A DNA stretch of 27,818 nt, taken from positions 1-27,818 of the forward strand of contig CAIJVL010000030.1 in assembly GCA_903824155.1 (NCBI GenBank), given 5' to 3'. The notes beneath the pieces were generated by a model that was not told the origin of the DNA, searched no databases, and saw only the letters and a list, made by a program, of their open reading frames with translations. Positions within the stretch are counted from its first letter, which is position 1; each line of letters starts with the position of its first letter. Shown here piece after piece: positions 13,896-21,450 of this stretch. Position numbers and translations under genes: made by a program. The stretch comes from Candidatus Adlerbacteria bacterium (GTDB lineage Bacteria > Patescibacteriota > Minisyncoccia > Phycocordibacterales > SBAW01).

Positions 13896-14078
13896 ATGTA
13901 TAACGAGTTTGATAAAGAGGAGTTTATGATGGACGAGGAGGAAGAGACCCCGAAAAAGAAAGGCAGCGAGTGGCTTACCGACGAGGAGCTTGAGGCTGAC
14001 CCTGACTTGGGCGCCGAGGCAGATGACGAAGAGGAGGACGATGATGACCTCGTCGAAGACGAAGAAGCAATGATGTAA
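13896..14078 (+). CDS. Very acidic small protein, unknown function
   Basis: This 60-residue protein is dominated by Asp/Glu, including a DDEEEDDDD run, with one short conserved-looking segment (GSEWLTDEELEADPDLG). It is probably largely disordered and cytosolic. Two starts are possible: the ATG at 13896, or the tandem ATGs at 13926/13929 that follow a good Shine-Dalgarno (AGAGGAG). The second option would give about 49-50 residues. No family is recognised. It ends at a long bidirectional hairpin shared with tyrS. Confidence 0.6.
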   Translation: MYNEFDKEEFMMDEEEETPKKKGSEWLTDEELEADPDLGAEADDEEEDDDDLVEDEEAMM

Positions 14079-14082
14079 ACAA

Positions 14083-14137
14083 AAATACAAAGGACCGTCC
14101 TTTGGAAACTTTGAGCCAAGGACCGTCCTTTGTATTT
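14083..14137. terminator. Bidirectional hairpin built from two palindromic repeats
   Basis: AAATACAAAGGAC on the left pairs with its complement ending at 14137. Each arm contains one copy of the palindrome AAAGGACCGTCCTTT (14089-14103) or AAGGACCGTCCTT (14118-14130), around a 10-nt loop. It lies between the acidic-protein gene and the convergent tyrS, whose stop codon it overlaps. It is flanked by A and T runs, as expected of a shared terminator. Confidence 0.75.
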
Positions 14138-15344
14138 AGAGAGTCAGCGCAACGATATTCCGCTTCCCTCTTTTAAGAAGAGCCTTACCCTCTTTAAAAT
14201 CTTCTGCATTTAACACGCGACCCTCGTCGGTTTCTTTAGTGCTATTTAGCTGCACGGCACCGTCGGCAATAAACTGTCGCGCTTCGCGTTTGGATGTTGC
14301 TAGATTACTTGCCACCAATGCGTCCACTAAAGAAATAGTTGATTCTACTTTTACAGTTGGTGCATTTTCGGAACTGGCACCGCTAAATAAATCCTCGGAT
14401 GCTTTGGCCACTTTCTCCGCTTCTTCTTCGCCATGTACAAGCGCAGTTACCTCAAACGCCAAGTTTTTTTGTGCGGTGCGGCTGGCGGGGTTTTCTTTCT
14501 GTTCTGCCATAACCTCATCAATGTCTGCCTTGGGCAGCATGGTCATTTTTAACAAGTACTCTTCAACATCGGAATCGTCGGTATTAAACCAAAATTGGTA
14601 AAAGTCAAAGGCACTAGTCTTTTTTGGATCGAGCCACACCGCGCCGCCCTCGCTTTTGCCAAACTTTTTGCCGGTTGCTTTGTTGACCAGCAATGGAAAT
14701 GAGAGAGCGTAGGCCGTCTTGCCCGTCTTGCGGCGAATAAGGTCGACCCCCGAAACCATATTGCCCCACTGGTCGGAGGCTCCTATTTGCAAATCACAGC
14801 CCTCTGCCTCAAAGAGATGCAAAAAATCATATGACTGCAAAAGCATGTACGAAAACTCCGTATACGAAATGCCTTGGTCGCGGTTTTCTAAACGGTCTTT
14901 GACCGAGTCGCGCGCCATCATGGCGTTAACTGAAAAGTGTTTGCCGATGTCGCGCAAAAAGTCGATAACTTTTAACTTTCCCAGCCAATCGAGATTATTT
15001 TGAATTTGAAAATTATCGGATTGAAAAAGCTTCTGCGCCTGTTTGCGCACCCCCTCAGCATTGCGCGCAAGTGTCTCCTCATCTAAAAGCACGCGTTCCT
15101 CGCTTTTGCCCGACGGGTCACCAATCATGCCGGTGCCGCCGCCTAAGAGCACAATAACCTTGTGTCCACCTTCCAAAAACCTGCGCAGCACCAGCATGGC
15201 TTGCAAGTGGCCCACGTGCATCGAATCGGCCGTAGGATCAATGCCCAAGTAGAGCGTGCGGGCTTGTCCATCGGTAATTTCCTCAACAGGGCTTGAGTGC
15301 TGATAGATGTATCCCCGCTCGCGAAGAATCTCCGACAACTTCAT
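14136..15344 (-). CDS. tyrS: Tyrosine--tRNA ligase
   Basis: This enzyme charges tRNA-Tyr. The 402-residue class I synthetase has the HIGH-type motif HVGH in MHVGHLQAMLVLRRF, GGGTGMIGDPSGK, a tyrosine-binding region SYTEFSYMLLQSYDF, GASDQWGNMVSG, and the KMSKS-type KFGKSEGG. A C-terminal S4 RNA-binding domain follows (LVDALVASNLATSKREARQFIADGAVQLN). The ATG at 15344 is taken as the start rather than an in-frame TTG at 15350. A TATAGT hexamer ends 8 nt before it, so the transcript is nearly leaderless. It is divergent from the penicillin-binding protein gene. Confidence 0.96.
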   Translation of the reverse strand: MKLSEILRERGYIYQHSSPVEEITDGQARTLYLGIDPTADSMHVGHLQAMLVLRRFLEGGHKVIVLLGGGTGMIGDPSGKSEERVLLDEETLARNAEGVRKQAQKLFQSDNFQIQNNLDWLGKLKVIDFLRDIGKHFSVNAMMARDSVKDRLENRDQGISYTEFSYMLLQSYDFLHLFEAEGCDLQIGASDQWGNMVSGVDLIRRKTGKTAYALSFPLLVNKATGKKFGKSEGGAVWLDPKKTSAFDFYQFWFNTDDSDVEEYLLKMTMLPKADIDEVMAEQKENPASRTAQKNLAFEVTALVHGEEEAEKVAKASEDLFSGASSENAPTVKVESTISLVDALVASNLATSKREARQFIADGAVQLNSTKETDEGRVLNAEDFKEGKALLKRGKRNIVALTL

Positions 15345-15352
15345 TTGCAAAG

Positions 15353-15378
15353 ACTATACCACGATTTTAGGGTAAAAT
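15353..15378. promoter_or_regulatory. Back-to-back -10 elements of tyrS and the PBP gene
   Basis: On the minus strand TATAGT (15353-15358) ends 8 nt before the tyrS ATG. On the plus strand GGG-TAAAAT (15373-15378) ends 9 nt before the penicillin-binding protein ATG. The two divergent promoters share a 43-bp gap. Confidence 0.5.
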
Positions 15379-15387
15379 AGGATATCT

Positions 15388-17673
15388 ATGCGTTCGACCC
15401 TTAAGCGCCACAGCGACCGTGCGCGCCACTATTATGCACAGCGCCGCAATATCGTGAGCCGCGCTTGGCATTACACTATTACCCACAAACTAAGGATCAT
15501 CGCCTGGCTCATAGGACTCTTTTTACTTTTATGCGGCGCCTTTTTGCTGTGGGCTGCCACCCTGCCCCTGCCTGACCTTAATTCCCTTTCGCAAATACGC
15601 GTTGACCAGTCGGTAAAATTATACGACCGCACCGGGCAGGTGCTTTTGTACGATTTGAGCAATCAAGACATCCAGCGTACGAGCGTGCCGCTCTCTTCGG
15701 TGTCGCCCAACATTCAAGACGCCATCATTTCTATCGAGGATCCTAACTACTACAACCATGGCGGCGTAGAGTTTACGGCCATTTTGCGCGCGCTGTACGT
15801 AGACATTACGCACGCGGGCCTTGCGCAAGGCGGCTCGACGCTGACCCAGCAAGTGATCAAAAACACCGTGCTCACCAGCGACAAGAGCATTATCCGCAAA
15901 CTTAAAGAATGGATACTGTCGATTAAGCTTGAGAGGGTCGCCACCAAAGACCAGATATTGGAACTGTACTTAAATCAAGTCCCCTATGGAGGCACCATGT
16001 ATGGCGTCGAGGAGGCGTCAGAGACTTTTTTTGGCAAACACGCGAGCGACGTATCGCTGCCCGAAGCGGCGTACTTGGCCGCGGTGTTGCCAGCACCAAG
16101 CTACTATTCGCCGTACGGTTATCACAAAGCCGACTTGGATGCGCGCAAAAACTTAGTGCTCGAAAAGATGTACCAGCACGGATACATAACAGCTAACCAA
16201 GAAAAAGATGCCGAGGCAGCACAGGTGGTGTTTATCCCTCAGCAGGCCAATTCAATACAGGCGCCGCACTTTGTGTTTTACGTGCAGCAGTATCTTGAGC
16301 AAAAGTACGGCGAGGACGCGCTGCAAACCAGCGGCTGGAAAGTGACCACCACTCTTGATGCCAACCTGCAAGCCGAGGCCGAGTCGGTGGTAAAAACCGG
16401 CGCCCTTTCTAATGCGACCAAGTTTAACGCCAGCAATGCGGGGCTTATTGCTTTGGACCCTACCAACGGGCAGATACTCAGCATGGTCGGCTCGCGCAAT
16501 TACTTTGATACCGTCATACCCGGCGCCTACAACATTACGTTAGCCAACCGCCAGCCAGGCTCGGCATTTAAACCATTTGTATACGCCGAAGCGTTTGCCG
16601 AAGGGTACACGCCCGACACGATATTGTGGGACGTGCCAACGCAATTTTCTACCACCTGCGCGGCCGATAACTTTAGCAGCGTCTCGCCGTGCTACTCGCC
16701 GCAAAACTACGACAGCAAATTTAGGGGCCCGATGACTTTGCGTGATGCCATTGCGCAGTCTATCAACGTGCCGTCGGTAAAGCTGCTATACCTAACCGGC
16801 GTTGCAAACTCCTTGCAGCTGGCCAAGTCTATGGGCATCTCGACCTTGGGCGACCCTAACCAGTATGGCTTAACCTTGGTGCTCGGCGGCGGTGAAGTAA
16901 ATCTGCTCGAAATGACCAGCGCGTACGGAACCTTTGCAACGGACGGTACACACTACCCCACTACCGCAATTATTAAAATCGAAGACGCAAACGGCAACCT
17001 CATTGAAGATGACTCGCAGCCTGGCGGCACGCAGGTGCTGCAACCCCAAGTGGCCGAGGAAATTAACGACGTGCTGAGCGACCCAGTTGCGCGCGCACCA
17101 CTCGGTGAAAATTCTTTAGTGAGCTTCCCCGGCTATGATGTGGCGGTTAAGACCGGTACGACCAACAACTACCGCGATGCCTGGACTATCGGTTATACGC
17201 CCAACCTTGTCGTGGGTATTTGGGCCGGCAACAACGACGACACCCCCATGACGCACCAAGTGTCGGGCTTTATCGTGGGACCCATGTGGCACCAGGTGAT
17301 GGCCTATGCTTTGCCCACGCGGCAAACCGACTACTTTACGCGCGCAACCATAGACGAGAGTGGCATGAAGCCTGTGCTGCGCGGCGTGTGGCAAAACCCG
17401 GGGCAAGACGGCGCTTTGCACGAGATACTCTACTGGCTTAATAAAAGCGACCCGCAAGGTTCAACGCCGCCCGACACCAGCGACTCGCAGTTTAGCCGTT
17501 GGGAAACAGGCCTGCAGCTGTGGATACAGAAAAATGGCGTCCCCGCCGGCGCAACACTCATAAACAATGGTTTGCCTTCAACTACACCGCAAACAATTCA
17601 ACAGACTACTCCCACAGGCCAGCCAATCCAAACCACCCAAGCGCCAATGATCCCCATCGGCCCTGGGCAGTAA
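15388..17673 (+). CDS. Class A penicillin-binding protein (PBP1A-like)
   Basis: This bifunctional enzyme polymerises glycan strands and cross-links peptides on the outer face of the cytoplasmic membrane. The 761-residue product has a basic N-terminus and a membrane anchor at about residues 37-58. The GT51 glycosyltransferase has catalytic Glu117 in SIEDPNYYNHGG, then QGGSTLTQQVIKN and ELYLNQVPYGG. The transpeptidase has S392-x-x-K in GSAFKPF, SIN in AQSINVPSV, and KTGTT. A Thr/Gln/Pro-rich tail of about 60 residues follows. It is monocistronic, with an intrinsic terminator downstream. All key catalytic motifs are intact. Confidence 0.94.
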   Translation: MRSTLKRHSDRARHYYAQRRNIVSRAWHYTITHKLRIIAWLIGLFLLLCGAFLLWAATLPLPDLNSLSQIRVDQSVKLYDRTGQVLLYDLSNQDIQRTSVPLSSVSPNIQDAIISIEDPNYYNHGGVEFTAILRALYVDITHAGLAQGGSTLTQQVIKNTVLTSDKSIIRKLKEWILSIKLERVATKDQILELYLNQVPYGGTMYGVEEASETFFGKHASDVSLPEAAYLAAVLPAPSYYSPYGYHKADLDARKNLVLEKMYQHGYITANQEKDAEAAQVVFIPQQANSIQAPHFVFYVQQYLEQKYGEDALQTSGWKVTTTLDANLQAEAESVVKTGALSNATKFNASNAGLIALDPTNGQILSMVGSRNYFDTVIPGAYNITLANRQPGSAFKPFVYAEAFAEGYTPDTILWDVPTQFSTTCAADNFSSVSPCYSPQNYDSKFRGPMTLRDAIAQSINVPSVKLLYLTGVANSLQLAKSMGISTLGDPNQYGLTLVLGGGEVNLLEMTSAYGTFATDGTHYPTTAIIKIEDANGNLIEDDSQPGGTQVLQPQVAEEINDVLSDPVARAPLGENSLVSFPGYDVAVKTGTTNNYRDAWTIGYTPNLVVGIWAGNNDDTPMTHQVSGFIVGPMWHQVMAYALPTRQTDYFTRATIDESGMKPVLRGVWQNPGQDGALHEILYWLNKSDPQGSTPPDTSDSQFSRWETGLQLWIQKNGVPAGATLINNGLPSTTPQTIQQTTPTGQPIQTTQAPMIPIGPGQ

Positions 17674-17697
17674 TCTATGGGGCTAAAATGAAAAAAG

Positions 17698-17733
17698 AAA
17701 TCCGCCCACATCGTAAGATGTGGGCGGATTTTT
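17698..17733 (+). terminator. Intrinsic terminator between PBP and YbjQ-family genes
   Basis: TCCGCCCACATC-GTAA-GATGTGGGCGGA forms a perfect 12-bp stem flanked by AAA and TTTTT. It ends the penicillin-binding protein transcript and, in reverse, the leftward gene at 17748. Confidence 0.92.
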
Positions 17734-17747
17734 GTTTACTTTATTTT

Positions 17748-18122
17748 TTAAATTTTTTCCACAACAACGGCGGTGCCGTAGGCCAACACTTCGGTGATGC
17801 CTTGGGCAACCTCTGTAGCGTCGTAACGCATCGCTACAACCGCGTTGGCACCCAACCGCGAGGCATGCTCCAAAAGTAAATCAAAAGCGTGTGAGCGCGA
17901 TTTTTCGCTCAACTGGGTGTATAGCGATATATTTCCGCCAACTAAGCTTTGCAAACCCGCACCAATAGATCCGACGATAGAGCGCGAACGCACAATAATC
18001 CCGCGCGCAACACCTAAATTTTTAACAATCTTGTAACCGGCAATCTCTGTACTAGTCGTAACCATTGCATGGTCAACGGTATTAATTCCCTTCTGCGTTG
18101 AGTCGTATGTGTAGTCTTCCAT
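17748..18122 (-). CDS. YbjQ/UPF0145-family protein
   Basis: The 124-residue protein has the family pattern VTTSTEIAGYKIVKNLGVARG, SRSIVGSIGAGLQSLVGGNI, then a helix LLLEHASRLGANAVVAMRYD and TEVLAYGTAVVVE. UPF0145 proteins form small ring-like oligomers of unknown function. The first ~19 residues (MEDYTYDSTQKGINTVDHA) precede the usual start at MVTTST, so an internal start at 18065 is possible. It lies between dnaN and the PBP gene and points leftward like dnaN, 42 bp downstream of it. Confidence 0.85.
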   Translation of the reverse strand: MEDYTYDSTQKGINTVDHAMVTTSTEIAGYKIVKNLGVARGIIVRSRSIVGSIGAGLQSLVGGNISLYTQLSEKSRSHAFDLLLEHASRLGANAVVAMRYDATEVAQGITEVLAYGTAVVVEKI

Positions 18123-18164
18123 AAAATAATTTATTATTTTTAATATAAGCAGAGATTATAAAAA

Positions 18165-19262
18165 CTACCGGTTCATCGGCATGGCGAGGTAAAAGAATGT
18201 TTCATCTGCAGCATCTTTTATGAGGATGGCTTTGCCGGGGCCGTTGGACTGTACGCGCACACTGTCGCCGGCTATTGCCTGCAAACTGTCGGCCAAGTAG
18301 CGGCCATTAAAGTTCATTGCCAAATCCTCGCCGCTAATAGTCGCCTTAATGGTTGATATTTGCTCGCCTACGTCGGGGTTGCGCGATGAAAGGGTGATGG
18401 CTTTTTTGGCGGGGTTAACCGCAAACGAAACTTGGGAGAACTTGTCGGCAAATACCGAAAGGGATTTGAGTGAAGTTGAAAAGTCTTCGCGCAGCACTAC
18501 CGCCTCGGTACTAAATGTTTTTGGCACAATTTGACGGTAGTTAGGAAAGGCGCCGTCGATAAGGCGGCTGGTGTAGTACACATCGCCAATATGCGTCGAA
18601 AGTTGGTTGTCGTTGTAATAAATTTCTACGTCGCCCGAAGCGCCCTCTAAAATGCGCATAAGCTCTGCCGCGTTGCGCGCCGGCAAAAGCAGCTGCGGCA
18701 CACTACCGCCCGCCTTAAGCACTATATTTTTCTCGGCCAACCTAAAAGAGTCAGTTGCAACCAATGTGAGTTTTCCTGCATCGCCGTACAACAAAACACT
18801 CTGTAGCTCCGGCTTAATGGTCGATGTGGACGCGCAGTATGCAACCGCGCGTATCGCACGCATCAAATCTGACGCCTTAACGGTAAAAGATTTTTCGGCC
18901 GAGACGCGCGGCAATATAGGAAAGTCCTCGTGCGGAAGAGTTTTAATCGACGCCTGCACTTTGTCGCTTTCAACTTTAAAAAGTTCACCGCTTAAACTTG
19001 CCGTAACGCTCTTGCCGCGCGCATTTGAAAGAAAGCCTAAAAGCACGCCCGCAGGCACCGCAACAACTCCATCACCATCCATTTTGACCGGCAAGGTTAT
19101 TTCTACCCCACACTCAAGGTTAGTCGCACGCAGTGTAAGCCTACCCCCTTCGCTCACCAACAAGACTGCACTGAGCGCCGGCAGGTTTGCACGGCGCTCC
19201 GCAAAACGAGCCGCAGTTGAAACTGCTTTTAGGAGCTGGTCTGTTGGGGATTCGAATTTCAT
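18165..19262 (-). CDS. dnaN: DNA polymerase III beta sliding clamp
   Basis: The beta clamp tethers the replicative polymerase to DNA. The 365-residue product shows three repeated clamp domains. It begins MKFESPTDQLLKAVSTAARFAERRANLPALSAVLL, includes LRATNLECGVEITLP, LVATDSFRLAEKNI and YNDNQLSTHIGDVYYTSRLIDGAFPNY, and ends FFYLAMPMNR, where the C-terminal hydrophobic peptide-binding pocket residues lie. Length is normal. The start follows an AT-rich origin segment, and a TATAAA hexamer ends 5 nt before the ATG. It lies downstream of dnaA across a 236-bp origin-like gap. Confidence 0.96.
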   Translation of the reverse strand: MKFESPTDQLLKAVSTAARFAERRANLPALSAVLLVSEGGRLTLRATNLECGVEITLPVKMDGDGVVAVPAGVLLGFLSNARGKSVTASLSGELFKVESDKVQASIKTLPHEDFPILPRVSAEKSFTVKASDLMRAIRAVAYCASTSTIKPELQSVLLYGDAGKLTLVATDSFRLAEKNIVLKAGGSVPQLLLPARNAAELMRILEGASGDVEIYYNDNQLSTHIGDVYYTSRLIDGAFPNYRQIVPKTFSTEAVVLREDFSTSLKSLSVFADKFSQVSFAVNPAKKAITLSSRNPDVGEQISTIKATISGEDLAMNFNGRYLADSLQAIAGDSVRVQSNGPGKAILIKDAADETFFYLAMPMNR

Positions 19263-19281
19263 ATCTTTTTATAATTAAAAA

Positions 19282-19318
19282 CTATTACTACTATTAGTAC
19301 CTGTGGATTGGTGGAGAA
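19282..19318 (-). promoter_or_regulatory. Basal origin-unwinding module: tandem DnaA boxes plus DnaA-trios
   Basis: On the minus strand, two imperfect boxes in tandem, TTCTCCACC (19310-19318) and CAATCCACA (19302-19310), are followed by GGTAC and then TAATAGTAGTAATAG (19282-19296). The last segment is five consecutive TAG/TAA triplets. A TTTTTAATTATAAAAA tract follows up to the dnaN start. This matches the described order box, GC-rich spacer, trios, AT-rich unwinding site. Confidence 0.65.
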
Positions 19319-19452
19319 CTTACTTTACTATTACCCTGTAAGGTTTATTAGGCACCTCTTTTTGTCTGATGAACTGTTGATAGTGGTGGTAACTTGCTGA
19401 ATATATTTTTTACCCACACATTGGCCATTGGTTGTTCTACCCACTACCCCCC

Positions 19453-19472
19453 TCTTATCCCTATCCCTATCC
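19453..19472 (-). repeat. TATCCC hexamer iterations
   Basis: Three 6-bp units read TTATCC-CTATCC-CTATCC on the plus strand inside the origin gap. They resemble short iterons, but the run is brief. Confidence 0.4.
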
Positions 19473-19489
19473 TCACCTTTTCTTACCAC

Positions 19490-19498
19490 TTATCCACA
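19490..19498 (+). promoter_or_regulatory. Consensus DnaA box next to the dnaA stop
   Basis: TTATCCACA matches the DnaA consensus exactly and ends directly beside the last base of dnaA. Confidence 0.7.
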
Positions 19499-20842
19499 TC
19501 ATTTCAACATAAGCCGAATCTGGTGGATCTCTTGGTTGAGGATGCTGTCGCCGCGCAAGTCATTTTTTATCTTCTCGCAGGAGTGTATGACAGTGGTGTG
19601 GTCGCGGCCGCCCATCTTCTCGCCAATGGTCGGGAAGGAGATATGGAAATCCTCGCGCAAGAGGTACATGATGACCTGCCTTGGGCGTACTACTTCCTTG
19701 CGGCGGGTCTTTTCGTAGATACTCGCCTCTTCGACGCCGTAAAAGTTGGCGATTGTTTTGACCACATCTTGCACCGACACGGCCTTTTTAGCGGCCGCCC
19801 CTGCCCCGCGCAGCAATGTCTTAGCGTCGTTGAGGGTAAGTGGCGTATCGCGCATCTCAAACTGTATAAGAAGAGTGTTTAGTGCGCCCTCAAGCTCGCG
19901 TACATTGCCCTCTATAGTGGTTGCCAGGTACTCCAAGACTTCGTCGGGCAGCAGCACATTGTGGAGCGCTGCTTTGGTGCGCACAATAGCTAGCCGCGAC
20001 TGATGGTCGGGCGGCGTTACGGCAATAACCATGCCGGCCGCAAAACGACTTTTAAGACGATCTTCCAAATTTTGGATTACGTTCGGGTGTTGGTCTGATG
20101 AAAAAACTAATTGTTTGTTAGAGTCGTGCAAAAAGTTAAAGAGATGAAAGAATTCTTCTTTGATTTTGTCGCGGCCGGCCAAAAACTGCACGTCGTCCAT
20201 GATAAGCAAGTCGTACTGGCGGTATTTTTCTTTAAAGCTCTGTACCTTCCCTGCCTGCAGGGCCGAGACGTAGTCCATCGAAAAACGCTCCGACGTAACG
20301 TAATACACCTTACGATCTGGTGTCTGCAGGCGGAAGTGGTTGCCTATCGCTTGTATGAGGTGCGTTTTGCCCAAACCGGTAGGGCCGTAGATAAGTAAGG
20401 GGTTGTACGCGATGCCTGGTTTGCGTATAACCGCCTGTGATGCCGCATGCGCCAACTCGTTAAAGGGTCCGACGACAAAGGTGCTCAGCGTAAAACGCGG
20501 GTTGAGGTTGGTTTTGGCATGCACGGCCTCGAGCGCCAGCTCGGTCACCGGCGGCGGCACAATGCGCGCCGCTTCGTCCGAAGATTTTTTAGCGCCGCGG
20601 GATATTATGTACTCGACTGTGCGTACGCTCTCCGATAGGCCGCGCAATGAGCGCAAAATGTCTTTGTGGAACTTGGTCGAGAGCCAGTCGCGCGCAAATT
20701 GGCTGGGAACGCCGAGGTATACCGAACCGTCTTCTATACGCACAATGTGCGTGTCTTTAAACCATGTATTGAAATTGGGCTTGGAGATACTTAACTCCAA
20801 TTCGACCAATGCATTTTCCCAAAGTTCTTTCGTGGTGGTCAT
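19499..20842 (-). CDS. dnaA: Chromosomal replication initiator DnaA
   Basis: DnaA binds origin boxes and melts the duplex. The 447-residue form starts MTTTKELWENALVELELSISKPNFNTWF (domain I). A short linker leads to the AAA+ domain with YGPTGLGKTHLIQAIG (Walker A), LLIMDDVQFLAGRDK (Walker B) and the arginine-finger region LEDRLKSRFAAGM. Domain IV carries the DnaA signature GGRDHTTVIHSCEKI. The ATG at 20842 is chosen because domain I begins there and a DnaA box lies just upstream. In-frame starts at 20896 or earlier would extend over that box. It is divergent from rpmH. Confidence 0.95.
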   Translation of the reverse strand: MTTTKELWENALVELELSISKPNFNTWFKDTHIVRIEDGSVYLGVPSQFARDWLSTKFHKDILRSLRGLSESVRTVEYIISRGAKKSSDEAARIVPPPVTELALEAVHAKTNLNPRFTLSTFVVGPFNELAHAASQAVIRKPGIAYNPLLIYGPTGLGKTHLIQAIGNHFRLQTPDRKVYYVTSERFSMDYVSALQAGKVQSFKEKYRQYDLLIMDDVQFLAGRDKIKEEFFHLFNFLHDSNKQLVFSSDQHPNVIQNLEDRLKSRFAAGMVIAVTPPDHQSRLAIVRTKAALHNVLLPDEVLEYLATTIEGNVRELEGALNTLLIQFEMRDTPLTLNDAKTLLRGAGAAAKKAVSVQDVVKTIANFYGVEEASIYEKTRRKEVVRPRQVIMYLLREDFHISFPTIGEKMGGRDHTTVIHSCEKIKNDLRGDSILNQEIHQIRLMLK

Positions 20843-20849
20843 GAGATTC

Positions 20850-20918
20850 TTATCCACAGCATACGCGCGTAAAGTTGCCGCGTCAAAATTGGCCATTTGG
20901 TGTACAAGTTGTGGAGAA
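20850..20918. promoter_or_regulatory. dnaA-rpmH intergenic region with opposed DnaA boxes
   Basis: TTATCCACA (20850-20858, plus strand) lies 8 bp before the dnaA start, and a one-mismatch box TTCTCCACA (20910-20918) is on the minus strand. Their position in the divergent gap suggests autoregulation of dnaA or a second origin subsite. Confidence 0.6.
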
Positions 20919-20931
20919 ACTGGGGATAGTG

Positions 20932-20937
20932 TATGTT
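20932..20937 (+). promoter_or_regulatory. -10-like hexamer before rpmH
   Basis: TATGTT ends 6 nt before the rpmH ATG, the same leaderless spacing as at ruvA, pilB and ruvC. Confidence 0.35.
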
Positions 20938-20943
20938 TTATGT

Positions 20944-21078
20944 ATGTCACAGACGTATCAACCAAAAAAGCGCAAACGCGCACGTGCCCACGGCTTTTTG
21001 GCCCGCAAGGCTACCCCAGGCGGCCGCGCTACCCTTTTGCGCCGTGCTCGCAAGGGTCGCACCCGCAAAGCAGTATAA
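20944..21078 (+). CDS. rpmH: 50S ribosomal protein L34
   Basis: The 44-residue, very basic product reads MSQTYQPKKRKRARAHGF then LARKATPGGRATLLRRARKG, the standard L34 pattern. L34 is a late-assembling large-subunit protein. The ATG at 20944 is chosen over an upstream in-frame ATG at 20875 because L34 proteins begin here. It is the first gene of the rightward rpmH-rnpA-yidC-jag cluster and is divergent from dnaA, as in most bacteria. Confidence 0.95.
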   Translation: MSQTYQPKKRKRARAHGFLARKATPGGRATLLRRARKGRTRKAV

Positions 21079-21110
21079 ATTGGGAGCTAACGCCTTAATT
21101 CTCTTGTGCT

Positions 21111-21434
21111 ATGCTAAATAAGAGCAAACGCCTTCGCGCCGCGGAGGTCGAGCAGGTTATGAAGACGGGTAAATCTGCCCGCTCACCGCATCTGCAGGTC
21201 AAGTTTGCCCCTTCGGGGAGCGCTTTGCGCAGTGCCGCCGTGGTACCCAAGTCGCTTGTGCGCAAGGCAACGGCCCGCAATACGCTCCGCCGGGCTCTCT
21301 ACAGGGCGCTTGCCGCTTCAGATACCAAGCTCTGTAAAGGAAATGCCGTCTTTTTTGTCCGCGTAATCCCAAAAAACAGGCTTACAGCTGTGTTTAATGA
21401 AGAGCTCATGGAGCTGCTTCCTAAAGTGCACTAA
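21111..21434 (+). CDS. rnpA: Ribonuclease P protein component
   Basis: RnpA helps the RNase P RNA bind pre-tRNA leaders. The 107-residue basic protein starts MLNKSKRLRAAEVEQVMKTGK, has the central strand VKFAPSGSALRSAAVVPKSLVRKATARNTLRRALYRAL and ends with FFVRVIPKN. The usual RNR motif appears as ARNTLRRAL, keeping the Arg-Asn and a later Arg-Arg. The gene lies 32 bp after rpmH. RNase P RNA itself was not found in this window. Confidence 0.9.
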   Translation: MLNKSKRLRAAEVEQVMKTGKSARSPHLQVKFAPSGSALRSAAVVPKSLVRKATARNTLRRALYRALAASDTKLCKGNAVFFVRVIPKNRLTAVFNEELMELLPKVH

Positions 21435-21450
21435 TCCCCTATTTATCCCC

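Larger units (their letters stand above)
19263..19498. other. oriC: Putative chromosomal origin (oriC) in the dnaA-dnaN gap
   Basis: This 236-bp gene-free stretch has an AT-rich segment beside dnaN, DnaA-box matches at both ends, and TATCCC iterations near dnaA. The flanking genes dnaA, dnaN, rpmH, rnpA, yidC and jag form the classical bacterial origin neighbourhood. No coding sequence is convincing here. Confidence 0.7.

Noticed and set aside
19394..19882. 162-codon open frame spanning the origin gap
   Set aside because: It runs through the origin and antisense to dnaA, with low-complexity sequence and no motifs.
20403..21098. 231-codon open frame on the plus strand across dnaA and rpmH
   Set aside because: It is antisense to dnaA and in another frame of rpmH, and the protein shows no recognisable domain.
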